From Arcobacter sp. F155 (lineage in GTDB: Bacteria > Campylobacterota > Campylobacteria > Campylobacterales > Arcobacteraceae): 64,000 nucleotides of DNA. Every line of letters begins with the position of its first letter. Within the stretch, counting starts at the first letter, position 1. The stretch spans positions 248,001-312,000 of the forward strand of contig NZ_PDJU01000002.1 of assembly GCF_004116455.1 (NCBI RefSeq), in the 5' to 3' direction. The translations under genes and the position numbers were made by a program. Shown here one piece after another: positions 18,293 through 27,549 of the stretch. The notes below the pieces were generated by a model. That model had not been told where the DNA came from, made no database searches, and worked only from the letters and a program-made list of their open reading frames with translations.

Positions 18293-18913
18293 ATGGTTTT
18301 AGATTTAAAATATATACTTATTGGCTTTTTAATTATTGGTTCAATAGTTCCTTTATACTTTTATAGAGAAGCTATTTATAGAAGACTATATAAAAAAGGA
18401 AGTACTAAAGCCTTTATGAAAGATTGTGAAATTTATTTAGTTTCAAATCATCCAAAAATTCCTTTTGATTTTAATATTGAAGAAAAATATCAAGATGAAA
18501 AAGATATTAGAGTAAAAGAGACGTTAATTGTTGAAGACTTTGTAAACCAATACCTAGAGTATGAATATGAACTAACAACGCAAACTTCACTTCCAAAAGA
18601 GAGTCTTTGGGGAGGATATGAAGCTAACTCTAGACTTGTAAAAGACAATAAAAGACCAACTGATTGGGCAAGAAGAAAAGAAGCTGCTTGGAATAGAGAT
18701 AATGGTAAATGCAATAGATGCGGAACAAAAACAAAACTTGTTGATTCACAAGCTCTTTTAGCAAAACAGATGAAAGATGGTGGAGGTTTCAATCTAGAAA
18801 ATATTGTTATTCTTTGTTCTGATTGTACAAAAGTAATTAAATCAGAAAACAAACAAAGAACAGCAAAAGATTTAAATCTTACATATAAACTTATGAGAAA
18901 AGTAGAAGGTTAA
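18293..18913 (+). CDS. Membrane-anchored HNH-type protein
   Basis: A 206-residue protein with an N-terminal hydrophobic helix (about 5-24), a charged middle, and a C-terminal HNH-like zinc domain: WNRDNGKCNRCG followed by NLENIVILCSDC, giving paired CxxC knuckles. HNH domains usually cut DNA, but a helix placing the domain at the membrane is unusual. The canonical first histidine of the HNH triad is not evident, so catalysis is doubtful. It is the third gene after murA, separated by 9 bp from its neighbour, which suggests a housekeeping rather than a defence role. Confidence 0.7.
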   Translation: MVLDLKYILIGFLIIGSIVPLYFYREAIYRRLYKKGSTKAFMKDCEIYLVSNHPKIPFDFNIEEKYQDEKDIRVKETLIVEDFVNQYLEYEYELTTQTSLPKESLWGGYEANSRLVKDNKRPTDWARRKEAAWNRDNGKCNRCGTKTKLVDSQALLAKQMKDGGGFNLENIVILCSDCTKVIKSENKQRTAKDLNLTYKLMRKVEG

Positions 18914-18923
18914 ACCTCTACTT
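18900..18923. terminator. Bidirectional terminator hairpin
   Basis: AAGTAG-A-AGG (18900-18909, one bulged A) pairs with CCTCTACTT (18915-18923). The hairpin spans the stop codons of the convergent HNH and BCCT genes. Confidence 0.5.
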
Positions 18924-20564
18924 ATACTCAGGCTCTTCTAACTTTTTTATATCAGGGTTTAATTCATCAATTAAAGTTCCCTCTTCCCCTACATCTTTAT
19001 CTAAGATCCATGGTTCTCTAACAGCAATTTGTTCATTTCCTGATCTTGCAGGAGTATCTTCTAAACTTAGACTTTTTAATAGTCCAGCTATCATAACAAT
19101 CATAACAACTGAAAATGGAAGTGCTGCTGTAATTACTGCTGCTTGAAGAGTTTGTAAACCACCTGCAACAATTAAAACTCCTGTTAATAAAGTCATAATA
19201 ACTCCCCATAAAGCCCTGTGACCTGAAGGAGGAGAAATTGAACCAGAAGCTAAAATTGTAGTAATTACTAGTGTTCCAGCATTGGCAGAAGTAATTAAAT
19301 ATGTGGCAATAAGTACAATCATAAGTATTGACATAATTTCAGACATAAAGCCTACTTCCATATTTTCAAGCATAATAAATAGCGCGGATGAAACATCACT
19401 ATTTACAGCCCCTACTACATCCTTACCAGTAAATAATTGTTCATATAAAGCCGTACCACCAAAAAGACCAATCCAAATAATAGTAATAAGTGTTGGAGTT
19501 AATAAAACACCTGCAACAAACTCACCAAAGGTTCTACCCCTTGAAATTCTTGCAATAAACATTCCAACAAAAGGAGACCAAGCAATCCACCATCCCCAGA
19601 AGAATACAGTCCAAACAGTTTGCCAGTCACTATCTCTTGTAACATTTGTATGGAAAGTTAATCTAATAATATTTTGAACATAATGTCCAGTTGCTTCAAT
19701 TGTTACACCTATTAAATACTGAGTTGGTCCATAAACAAGTAAAAAAGCTAATACAAAAATACTTAGCCAAAAGTTTCCTTCTGATAAAAGTTTTACTCCT
19801 TTACTTACCCCTGAAACAACAGAAATAGTTGCTATAAGCATAATTACTGCCATTACAATCAATTGAAAAGATATAGAACTTTTTACACCAAGGACATGAC
19901 TAAGTCCAGCATTCATTTGTTCAACACCAAGCCCAAGAGTTGTCGCAATACCAAAAATAGTACCAAACACTGCAAGAATATCTACAACATCACCTAATAC
20001 TCCATCAACTCTTCTTCCTAAAATAGGATATAAAGCAGAACGAATAGTTAAAGGATAGTTGTGCCTATAAGCAAAATATGCCATAGTTATTGCAATAAAA
20101 GAAAAAATTGCCCAACCATTTAATCCCCAGTGAAAATAGCTTAGAGATAAACCAACTATCGCTGCTTCAGGGTCCATATTTGAGTTAGTAAAAGGATTGT
20201 TTTGAAATTGCATAATAGGCTGAGCTACAGACCAGAATAAAATACCAACACCAGTACCAGCAGCAAATAACATAGATACCCAAGAAAAGAAAGTAAACTC
20301 AGGTTGCTCTGCATCAGAACCAAGTCTTACATTTCTATATCTTCCCATTCCAAGCCAAATCATAAAGAAAAGCAAAAAGGCAACTAATAAAACATAATAC
20401 CACTCTAAAAAAGGATTTAGAAATTCTCTAATATTCTGTAAAAAATTTTCACTTTTATTGGGAAAATATCCAGTAAAAAATACAGAAATAAGTATCAATA
20501 ATATAGATATTATTGACATTTTTCTATTCATTCCTTTGAATATACCTACGTTAGCAACTTTCAT
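18918..20564 (-). CDS. BCCT-family betaine/choline transporter
   Basis: A 548-residue carrier with about twelve membrane helices. The aromatic signature segment TVFFWGWWIAWSPFVGMFIARIS and the glycine-rich FAAGTGVGILFWSVAQP identify the BCCT family, which takes up glycine betaine, choline, carnitine or ectoine, usually Na+ driven and osmotically activated. The short charged C-terminus lacks the long regulatory tail of BetP. The likely role is osmolyte uptake. It stands alone, convergent with the murA group, and its promoter region is the 79 bp before the secretin gene. Confidence 0.93.
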   Translation of the reverse strand: MKVANVGIFKGMNRKMSIISILLILISVFFTGYFPNKSENFLQNIREFLNPFLEWYYVLLVAFLLFFMIWLGMGRYRNVRLGSDAEQPEFTFFSWVSMLFAAGTGVGILFWSVAQPIMQFQNNPFTNSNMDPEAAIVGLSLSYFHWGLNGWAIFSFIAITMAYFAYRHNYPLTIRSALYPILGRRVDGVLGDVVDILAVFGTIFGIATTLGLGVEQMNAGLSHVLGVKSSISFQLIVMAVIMLIATISVVSGVSKGVKLLSEGNFWLSIFVLAFLLVYGPTQYLIGVTIEATGHYVQNIIRLTFHTNVTRDSDWQTVWTVFFWGWWIAWSPFVGMFIARISRGRTFGEFVAGVLLTPTLITIIWIGLFGGTALYEQLFTGKDVVGAVNSDVSSALFIMLENMEVGFMSEIMSILMIVLIATYLITSANAGTLVITTILASGSISPPSGHRALWGVIMTLLTGVLIVAGGLQTLQAAVITAALPFSVVMIVMIAGLLKSLSLEDTPARSGNEQIAVREPWILDKDVGEEGTLIDELNPDIKKLEEPEYK

Positions 20565-20643
20565 ATCGTAGTACCTTTTTTGTCATTAATTACGTTATTT
20601 TTTAACAAGGTTAACAAATAAAGCTTAACTTGCAGTTAATATT

Positions 20644-22062
20644 CTATGAACCTAAAAATATTTTGAGCCTTTTTTCATGGGATACGGAAGTCTCTTCTTT
20701 AGAAACAGAACTATCTTTTTTCTTTTTTAAGTCAAGAAGTAACTCTTCTAAAAGCTTATCTTCCAAGGCTTTTATTTTTGCTAACTCATTTGTCACATAT
20801 GTTAAGTCTTTATTTTTTGGAACAATATAAGGAGTGATAATTATGATTAAATTTTTTCTTCTACTATTTTTATGTCTATTCTTAAAAAGCTCTCCAATAA
20901 GTGGAATATCACTAGCATAAGGAACACTTTCTATTGTTTTTTCACTCTTTTCTTCAATAAGTCCACCTAAAACTATGCTTTCTCCATTGTTTACAAAAGC
21001 AGTTGTTTTAATTTGTTTTTTTGAAGTATCAGGGTTGTTGTTTGTATTATTGTTTTTTATTCCTTCTAAAATAGCTTCAATATCCAATAAGACTTTGTTT
21101 GAATCAACTCTAGGTTTTACTTTTAAAGTTAATCCAATATCTTCTCTTTCGAAAACATTTTTAGTTGTACCTCCATCAGTTGTGGTACTTCCTGTTTGAA
21201 TAGATACTGTTTCACCAACATAAATTGAGCTTGCTTTGTTATTTAGACAAAGTAAAGTTGGTTCTGAAACAATATCAAGGGCATAAGTTTTATTTAGTAA
21301 ATTCAAAGAAGCACCAAGGGCAAGAGAAGAAGTAAGATTTGGAATCTCTAAGCCAATAGATGAAGTATTAAAAGTAAGAGCTGTGCCATTATTTAAATTT
21401 GAACTAAAAGTATAAAGTCCTGAACTATAAGATTTAGCACCTAATATTCCAAATTTAAAGCCAATATCATTTAACAAAAAATCATCAAGCTCTACGATTT
21501 TTGCCTTTACATATATTTGCTTTTTTCTTTTATCTAAACTTTTTATAACTGCTAACATAGAGTTTACATCATCTATTTTTCCATCTAAGATAATAGAGTT
21601 TGAGCTTTCTTCATAAATCACTGCTGTTTTATTAGAGTTTTTATCTTTTCTTTCTTCTAACATTTTAGATAGTATTTTTTGAATATGCTTTGCATCTAGA
21701 TTTATTAACTTAACTACTTCTATTTTTCTTTTTTCTACTTTTAGTTTTTTTTCTTCAACTGCTTTTAGTTTAGTTTCTTTTATCTTTACAACTTTTAGAA
21801 GACCTTTTTCTTCTTCAAGGGTATAGCCATTCTCTTTAAGTGAGAGTTTTAAAATATCCAATAACTCTTTTTTAGATATAGGTTCATTTGATACAAAGTT
21901 TACTTTAGCATCTATATTTTGTGAGACTAAAATATTTTTACCTAAAGTTTTTGAGGTGATTTTAATAAGCTGTAAAAGCTCAAGATTGTTGAAGTTTACA
22001 TCTATTTTATCTTTTGAAAATAAAAAGGTTGTGAATACAAGAGTAAGAAGTAAAGTTTTCAT
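20644..22062 (-). CDS. Secretin (GspD/PilQ/MshL family), isolated
   Basis: A 472-residue outer-membrane secretin. A signal peptide (1-16, ending FLFSKD) precedes an STN-like region (IDVNFNNLELLQLIKI), an N1-type ring domain (KVVKLINLDAKHIQKILSKML...NSIILDGK) and the secretin barrel with VPYASDIPLIGELFKNRH and LIIIITPYIVP. A lysine- and glutamate-rich tail follows. Secretins form the outer-membrane channel of type II secretion or type IV pilus machines, but no partner gene lies within view, so the machine it serves is encoded elsewhere. It sits between the BCCT and yigZ genes on the same strand. Confidence 0.88.
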   Translation of the reverse strand: MKTLLLTLVFTTFLFSKDKIDVNFNNLELLQLIKITSKTLGKNILVSQNIDAKVNFVSNEPISKKELLDILKLSLKENGYTLEEEKGLLKVVKIKETKLKAVEEKKLKVEKRKIEVVKLINLDAKHIQKILSKMLEERKDKNSNKTAVIYEESSNSIILDGKIDDVNSMLAVIKSLDKRKKQIYVKAKIVELDDFLLNDIGFKFGILGAKSYSSGLYTFSSNLNNGTALTFNTSSIGLEIPNLTSSLALGASLNLLNKTYALDIVSEPTLLCLNNKASSIYVGETVSIQTGSTTTDGGTTKNVFEREDIGLTLKVKPRVDSNKVLLDIEAILEGIKNNNTNNNPDTSKKQIKTTAFVNNGESIVLGGLIEEKSEKTIESVPYASDIPLIGELFKNRHKNSRRKNLIIIITPYIVPKNKDLTYVTNELAKIKALEDKLLEELLLDLKKKKDSSVSKEETSVSHEKRLKIFLGS

Positions 22063-22118
22063 AAAAGCTCCAAAATAATAAATTAAATTATTATAATGAA
22101 ACTTTATTTATAACTATT

Positions 22119-22694
22119 TTAATTATTTAGTTTCAAGTCAATTGGAAGTTGAATCTCAAGTTCATCTTTTTGTTCTTTAGTTAAAAGAAGAGTTAAAGTT
22201 ACATCACTTACAAACTCTTTGTTTGCAACTTCTATTTCTAATTCATTTAAAATATACTCTATCTTAGAAAGTCTTGAATAATCAAGGGTCAAAGAAAACT
22301 TCTCTTTGTCTTCATATTTTATTAGCTTGCTTTCATTTATAACTAAATTAACAGCATCACTATAAGCTCTAACTAAACCACCAGTTCCAAGTTTTATTCC
22401 ACCAAAATATCTTATTATAATCACAGCAGAATTAATAAGTTCATTTCCAGCTAATACATTTAATGCTGGTTTTCCACTTGTTCCACGGGGTTCACCATCA
22501 TCACTAGAGTTTTCAACTACTTGATTGAACTCATTTAAATGTCTATAGGCATATACAAAATGTCTTGCTTTGGGATGTTCTTGTCTTAATTTTTTCATAA
22601 GTGAATCAAATTCACCAAAAGGAGCTAAGTGGGCAATAAACTTTGATTTTTTCTCTTCATAAGTATAAGAGCTTTCTTCTTTTACAAAATACAT
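22119..22694 (-). CDS. YigZ/IMPACT family protein
   Basis: A 191-residue cytoplasmic protein with the UPF0029/IMPACT core: KFIAHLAPF, HPKARHFVYAYR, SDDGEPRGTSGKPALNVL and VIIRYFGGIKLGTGGLVRAYSDAV. A C-terminal ferredoxin-like domain (about 135-190) completes the usual YigZ layout. The family is linked to translation control and ribosome-associated stress in other organisms, but the bacterial function remains poorly defined. It diverges from tlyA across 76 bp. Confidence 0.92.
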   Translation of the reverse strand: MYFVKEESSYTYEEKKSKFIAHLAPFGEFDSLMKKLRQEHPKARHFVYAYRHLNEFNQVVENSSDDGEPRGTSGKPALNVLAGNELINSAVIIIRYFGGIKLGTGGLVRAYSDAVNLVINESKLIKYEDKEKFSLTLDYSRLSKIEYILNELEIEVANKEFVSDVTLTLLLTKEQKDELEIQLPIDLKLNN

Positions 22695-22770
22695 TTTCCT
22701 ATTTTACTCAAAATGACTAATAAAGGCATAAATAATCAAATAAGAAGTATTTTTTTATTATAATTCCTCA

Positions 22771-23487
22771 ATGAAAGAGATGAGACTAGATTTATATCTT
22801 ACGAACTATTTTGATATTCAAAGTAGAAATAAAGCTGCAGAACTTATAAAAGCAAAAAAAGTAAAAGTAGATGGAAAAATTATTTCAAAACCATCTTTTA
22901 TAACTTCTCAAGAACACAATGTAGAACTTTTAGAAGATGAGTTTTATGTAAGTCGTGCTGCTTATAAACTAAAGTATTTTGTAGAAGAGTTTAATATAAA
23001 CCTTGAAAACAAAGAGGCTTTAGATATTGGAAGTAGTACAGGAGGCTTTACTCAAATACTTTTAGAAAAAGGTGTTAAAAGCGTCGTTTGCGTTGATGTT
23101 GGTTCAAACCAACTACATGAAAGAATAAGAGACGATAAAAGAATTACCTTTTATGAAAACCAAGATATTAGAACTTTTGAAAGTGAAAAAAAGTTTGAAG
23201 TAGTAACTTGTGATGTTTCATTTATTTCTATTTTAAATATTATCAAGCATATAGATTTACAAGCAAAAAATGAAATTATAATTTTGTTTAAACCTCAATT
23301 TGAAGTTGGAACAAATGTAAAAAGAGATAAAAAAGGTGTTGTAAAAGACAACAAAGCTATCACTAAATCAAGGGATAAGTTTTTAGATGAATGTAAACTA
23401 TTAGGTTGGAATCTAAAAGCTTGTGCAAAAAGTAAACTTGAAGGAAAAGATGGAAATGAAGAAGAGCTCTTCTATTTTGATAAATAA
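22771..23487 (+). CDS. tlyA: TlyA-family rRNA 2'-O-methyltransferase
   Basis: A 238-residue protein with an N-terminal S4 RNA-binding domain (MRLDLYLTNYFDIQSRNKAAELIKAKKVKVDG) and an FtsJ-like methyltransferase domain with SAM motif DIGSSTGGF (85-93) and the K-D-K-E type residues SRAAYKL and LFKPQFEVG. TlyA methylates riboses in 16S and 23S rRNA and conditions sensitivity to capreomycin; in Campylobacter its loss affects motility. The ribF reading frame begins inside its 3' end (overlap 32 bp from the preferred start), so the two are coupled. Confidence 0.95.
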   Translation: MKEMRLDLYLTNYFDIQSRNKAAELIKAKKVKVDGKIISKPSFITSQEHNVELLEDEFYVSRAAYKLKYFVEEFNINLENKEALDIGSSTGGFTQILLEKGVKSVVCVDVGSNQLHERIRDDKRITFYENQDIRTFESEKKFEVVTCDVSFISILNIIKHIDLQAKNEIIILFKPQFEVGTNVKRDKKGVVKDNKAITKSRDKFLDECKLLGWNLKACAKSKLEGKDGNEEELFYFDK

Positions 23488-24292
23488 AAAAAGCATAACA
23501 GCAATTGCAATTGGTGGTTTTGATGGTATGCACTATGCCCACCAAAAACTATTTGAAAACCTAGGAGAGAATGGTGCAGTTCTTTCAATAGAATCAGGTT
23601 TTGCAAACTTAACACCTAAAAGTTATAGACAAGAGTATTCTATTTATCCTATTTATTATTATGAGCTTGAAAATATAAAACATCTAAATGGAATTGAGTT
23701 TTTAAATCTAATAAAAGAAGAGTTTCCAAACCTAGAAAAGATAGTTGTAGGTTTTGATTTTTGTTTTGGAAAAAATAGACAAAACTGTATTCCTCAACTA
23801 AGAGAACTTTTCCATGGAGAAGTAGTAGTAATTGATGAAATCAAAATCGATGAAGTAGGTGTTCACTCAAGAATTATAAGAGAATACCTAAAAGATGGAA
23901 ATATCAAATTTGCAAACAAACTTTTAGCAAAAAACTATAAAATCTTTGGTGACCAAGTTAAAGGTCAAGGATTAGGTAGCAAAAGCTTTGTTCCAACAAT
24001 AAATTTAAAAGTATCTGATTTTCTACTTCCAAATGAAGGTGTTTATGCAACACGTACAATTATTGCTGAAGAGAAATTTAATTCAGTGACATTTTTAGGT
24101 CATAGAGTTACGACAGATGGTAGCTTTGCAGTTGAAACTCACATCTTAGATAAAACTATTAAAAATAACTATAGAACTGTACAAGTTGAGTTCATTGATA
24201 AAATTAGAGACAATAAAAAATTTGACTCTTTTGAAGAATTAAAAAAACAGATTGATGAAGATATAAACCAAGCTAGAGATATTTTAGCTTAA
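23456..24292 (+). CDS. ribF: Bifunctional riboflavin kinase/FAD synthetase
   Basis: Phosphorylates riboflavin to FMN and adenylates it to FAD. The N-terminal nucleotidyltransferase has GGFDGMHYAHQKLF (20-33) and VVGFDFCFGKNR; the C-terminal kinase has GQGLGSKSFVPTINL. Upstream in-frame ATGs at 23423 and 23450 exist, but 23456 is best spaced from AAGGA within tlyA and gives a 278-residue protein close to family length. It overlaps tlyA, and the DUF255 gene follows after 31 bp. Confidence 0.94.
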   Translation: MKKSSSILINKKSITAIAIGGFDGMHYAHQKLFENLGENGAVLSIESGFANLTPKSYRQEYSIYPIYYYELENIKHLNGIEFLNLIKEEFPNLEKIVVGFDFCFGKNRQNCIPQLRELFHGEVVVIDEIKIDEVGVHSRIIREYLKDGNIKFANKLLAKNYKIFGDQVKGQGLGSKSFVPTINLKVSDFLLPNEGVYATRTIIAEEKFNSVTFLGHRVTTDGSFAVETHILDKTIKNNYRTVQVEFIDKIRDNKKFDSFEELKKQIDEDINQARDILA

Positions 24293-24323
24293 CAAAATCT
24301 TCAAACTTAGATAGAATATCTTT

Positions 24324-26264
24324 ATGAAAAAGATATTTTTACAACAAATTATTCTTTTTATATTTTTAATAGAATTTTCCTTTGCTAGTAGCACTACAAA
24401 AGAGATTGCAAATGAACTTGTAAAGGAAGACTCTTTTTATTTAAAACAACACTCTACTAATCCAATTTTTTGGCAACCATTCCATGAAAACCTATTTAAT
24501 AAAGCAAAAAAACAAAATAAACTAATCTTTTTATCAATAGGATATAGTACTTGTCATTGGTGCCATGAAATGAATAGAGAGTCTTTTTCAGATATTGAAG
24601 TTGCAAGGATTTTAAATAAACACTATATTAGTATAAAAGTTGATAAAGAAGAGCTTCCACAAATAGATTTTAAATACCAAGAGAAATATAGAGAATTTAA
24701 AAATAAAAATGGAGGCTGGCCTTTAACTGTCATTTTAAACCATAAAAAGCAGATTGTTTTTTTAGGAACTTATCTTCCAAAAAACAGTTTAAATGAAACA
24801 GTTGGGCTAATTGAAACACTACAAAAGTATGCCAAACAAAATGAAAAGAATAGTTTAAAAATTTTGAAGAAAAGCAATCAAAATATAAAGAAAACTATCT
24901 CAAATCACGAAGAAGCTTTTGTAAAAACTATGCTTGAAAGATATGATGAGAAATTTCATGGTTTTGATAAGCAAAATAAATTTCCTCTAACTTCTCATTT
25001 AAATTTTCTTTTTGATTTACACCTCTTAAATAAAGATGAAACTCTTAAAACAATTGTTTTAAATACAAGTAAAACTTTAATAAACAATGCTTTACAAGAC
25101 CATATACAAGGTGGTTTTTATAGATACTCAGTAAATCAAAACTTCACCTTTCCTCACTTTGAAAAGATGCTTTATACCCAAGCAGAACTCTTAGCTCTTT
25201 TTTACAGACTCTATTTAAATACAAAAGATGAAACCTATTTAAAAGCTATTAAAAATACAATTGCTTTTACAAATAAGTATTTACAAAATAAACAAAGCCT
25301 TTTTTATAGTGCAGTAGATGCAAAGGAAAAATACTATTTATATGATTATGAAAAGTTATATAGTTTTTTAGAAGAAAATGAGTTTGAAAATATTGAAGAA
25401 GAACTAGAAAAAATTGCTTTTGATGAGTTTGGAAATCTAAGCAATAACCTAAATCTCGTAAAAAAAGAGATTCTAAACAAAGATTTAAAAGCTTTACTAA
25501 AAGAGTTTAGAGAAAAAGAAAACTTTCCTTTTATCGATAAAAAGATTATCACTTCTTGGAATGCCATGATGATAAGCTCACTATTTAAAATTTCTACTTT
25601 AGATAAAAACTATTTAAAACAAGCTATTAACTCCCTTGATTCTTTACTTAAAAATCTTTATGTAAAAAATACACTTTACCATCAAAAAGTAGAAAATAAA
25701 ACTCCTTTGCAAGAAGCTTTATTAGAAGATTATGTATTTTTAAGTGAGGCTTTAATAAACGCTTTTTTAAAAACCTATGAAAATAAATATTTAGACCTAG
25801 CCAAAAAATTATCCTTTTTTGTAAATGAGAATTTCTATAAAGATAAAACTTGGTTTTATGATAAAGAAAAAAACTACAAAGCCTATTTTAGTGATAGACA
25901 TTATAGTTCCCCTATTTCTATACATCTAAACAATCTATATTCAATAGCAAACCTAAACTATGATTTAAAACTTTTAGAGAGTACTAAAATAAAAATTCAA
26001 GAACAGAAACAAAAAATACTAAATGATATTTCAAGGTTTCCAAATGCACTAAGACTATTTACAAGAATAAAACATCAAGATGTAATTTTAAAAACTAATA
26101 AAAATAATCTTTTAAAAAATAAAAAGCTTATAGAAACAATAAAATATCCTTACCTTTTAACTCAAGTAGAAAATACAAAAAACTATCTTGCCTGCGACGA
26201 AAAAACTTGTTTTTACTATGATATTGATTTAAATAAAGTAATTGAATCAATTGATAAATTATAA
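24324..26264 (+). CDS. DUF255 thioredoxin-like/glycosidase-fold protein
   Basis: A 646-residue exported protein: signal peptide (1-21, ending SFASS), a thioredoxin-like domain with STCHWCHEM (C77, C80), and a long all-helical (alpha/alpha)6-like region containing GGFYRYSVNQNFTFPHFEKMLYTQAELL and ITSWNAMMISSL. This is the YyaL/SPATA20 family, usually cytoplasmic and of about 680-750 residues; a signal peptide is notable and suggests periplasmic redox work. Its biochemical function is not established. It follows ribF closely and precedes cmoA, all on one strand. Confidence 0.87.
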   Translation: MKKIFLQQIILFIFLIEFSFASSTTKEIANELVKEDSFYLKQHSTNPIFWQPFHENLFNKAKKQNKLIFLSIGYSTCHWCHEMNRESFSDIEVARILNKHYISIKVDKEELPQIDFKYQEKYREFKNKNGGWPLTVILNHKKQIVFLGTYLPKNSLNETVGLIETLQKYAKQNEKNSLKILKKSNQNIKKTISNHEEAFVKTMLERYDEKFHGFDKQNKFPLTSHLNFLFDLHLLNKDETLKTIVLNTSKTLINNALQDHIQGGFYRYSVNQNFTFPHFEKMLYTQAELLALFYRLYLNTKDETYLKAIKNTIAFTNKYLQNKQSLFYSAVDAKEKYYLYDYEKLYSFLEENEFENIEEELEKIAFDEFGNLSNNLNLVKKEILNKDLKALLKEFREKENFPFIDKKIITSWNAMMISSLFKISTLDKNYLKQAINSLDSLLKNLYVKNTLYHQKVENKTPLQEALLEDYVFLSEALINAFLKTYENKYLDLAKKLSFFVNENFYKDKTWFYDKEKNYKAYFSDRHYSSPISIHLNNLYSIANLNYDLKLLESTKIKIQEQKQKILNDISRFPNALRLFTRIKHQDVILKTNKNNLLKNKKLIETIKYPYLLTQVENTKNYLACDEKTCFYYDIDLNKVIESIDKL

Positions 26265-26292
26265 TTAAACTTCATTTAGCTAAAATATCTCT

Positions 26293-27003
26293 ATGACAGA
26301 TAAGGTATTTGAAAAATCAATAACAAAACAATTTGAGTTTGATGAAGAAGTAGCATCAGTATTTGACGATATGTTAAATCGTTCTGTTCCTTTTTATAAA
26401 GAGATGCAACGATTAACAATAAATTTTGCTCTAAACTATTTAGAAGACGATGATACTGTGTATGACTTAGGATGTTCTACAGCTTCGACGCTAATAGAAC
26501 TATCAAAGCATACTTCTAAAAAATTAAACTTAATAGGTATAGATAACTCTCCTGCAATGCTTGCAAGAGCAGCTAATAAGTGTAAAGCTTTTGGAGTAGA
26601 TATTAAACTTCTAAATGAAGATTTACATACTATTGATTATCCAAATGCAAAACTAATCATCTCTAACTATACACTTCAATTTATAAGACCTCTTCAAAGA
26701 GAAAAACTAGTTAAAAAAATATATCAAGCCCTAGAACCTGGTGGTGTTTTTATTTTTAGTGAAAAAGTAATTTCATCTGATAAAGTTTTAGGAAAACAAT
26801 ACATTGATGAGTATTATGAATTTAAGAAGACTCAAGGCTATAGTGAATATGAGATTTCTCAAAAAAGAGAAGCGTTAGAAAATGTGCTTATACCTTATAC
26901 GGATGAAGAAAACAAAAAAATGATACTTGATGCAGGATTTGAACATTGTGAAACACTTTTCAAATGGGTAAATTTTGCTACATTTATTGCAATAAAAAAA
27001 TAA
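26293..27003 (+). CDS. cmoA: Carboxy-S-adenosyl-L-methionine synthase
   Basis: Makes carboxy-SAM from SAM and prephenate for CmoB, which modifies uridine 34 of certain tRNAs. The 236 residues contain [20 protein letters not shown], the SAM-binding [10 protein letters not shown], the acidic LIGIDNS and NYTLQFIRP, all typical of CmoA. Length is slightly below the Escherichia coli protein. It lies in a rightward run; no cmoB is in the window. Confidence 0.94.
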   Translation: MTDKVFEKSITKQFEFDEEVASVFDDMLNRSVPFYKEMQRLTINFALNYLEDDDTVYDLGCSTASTLIELSKHTSKKLNLIGIDNSPAMLARAANKCKAFGVDIKLLNEDLHTIDYPNAKLIISNYTLQFIRPLQREKLVKKIYQALEPGGVFIFSEKVISSDKVLGKQYIDEYYEFKKTQGYSEYEISQKREALENVLIPYTDEENKKMILDAGFEHCETLFKWVNFATFIAIKK

Positions 27004-27031
27004 ATATATATAGATTTTAAAGGAGACTATT

Positions 27032-27541
27032 ATGTTAGAAGTTGGACAAGTAGCACCAGACTTTTGTGCACCAAACCAAGATGATATTGAAATTTGTTCT
27101 AGAGACTTAAAAGGTAAATGGATTGTATTATACTTCTACCCAAGAGATTTAACTCCAGGTTGTACAAATGAAGCTTGTGACTTTACAGCTGCTGAACCTG
27201 AGTTTGATGACTTAGATGCAATTATCTTAGGAGTTAGTCCTGACGATAGTGCAAAACATAGAAAATTTATTGAAAAATATGACCTATCTATTACTTTATT
27301 AGCTGATACTGATAAAAAAATGTGTGAAGACTATGGAGTATGGCAACTTAAAAAATTTATGGGAAGAGAAAACATGGGTGTAGTAAGAAGTACATTCATT
27401 ATTAACCCAGAAGGAAAAATTGCAGAGATCTGGGAAAAAGTAAATGTTAGAAAGAAAAAAACTGTAAAAGGTGAAAAGATTGAAGTTTTACACTCTGATG
27501 TAGTAAAACAAAGACTTCAAGAACTTCAACAAGCAAACTAA
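27032..27541 (+). CDS. bcp: Thiol peroxidase Bcp (atypical peroxiredoxin)
   Basis: Reduces hydrogen peroxide and alkyl hydroperoxides using thioredoxin. The 169-residue thioredoxin-fold protein has FYPRDLTPGCTNEACDF with peroxidatic C44 and resolving C49 four residues later, the Bcp/PrxQ arrangement, and the active-site arginine in MGVVRSTFI. An AAGGAG site precedes the start. It is a cytoplasmic oxidative-stress enzyme, useful to a microaerophile, and lies 8 bp ahead of the pgbA-like gene. Confidence 0.96.
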   Translation: MLEVGQVAPDFCAPNQDDIEICSRDLKGKWIVLYFYPRDLTPGCTNEACDFTAAEPEFDDLDAIILGVSPDDSAKHRKFIEKYDLSITLLADTDKKMCEDYGVWQLKKFMGRENMGVVRSTFIINPEGKIAEIWEKVNVRKKKTVKGEKIEVLHSDVVKQRLQELQQAN

Positions 27542-27549
27542 GGAAAACA

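Noticed and set aside
20609-20627. TTAACAAGG/TTAACAAAT direct repeat upstream of the BCCT gene
   Set aside because: 9-bp spacing, AT-rich and short; it could easily be chance and matches no known osmoregulatory site.
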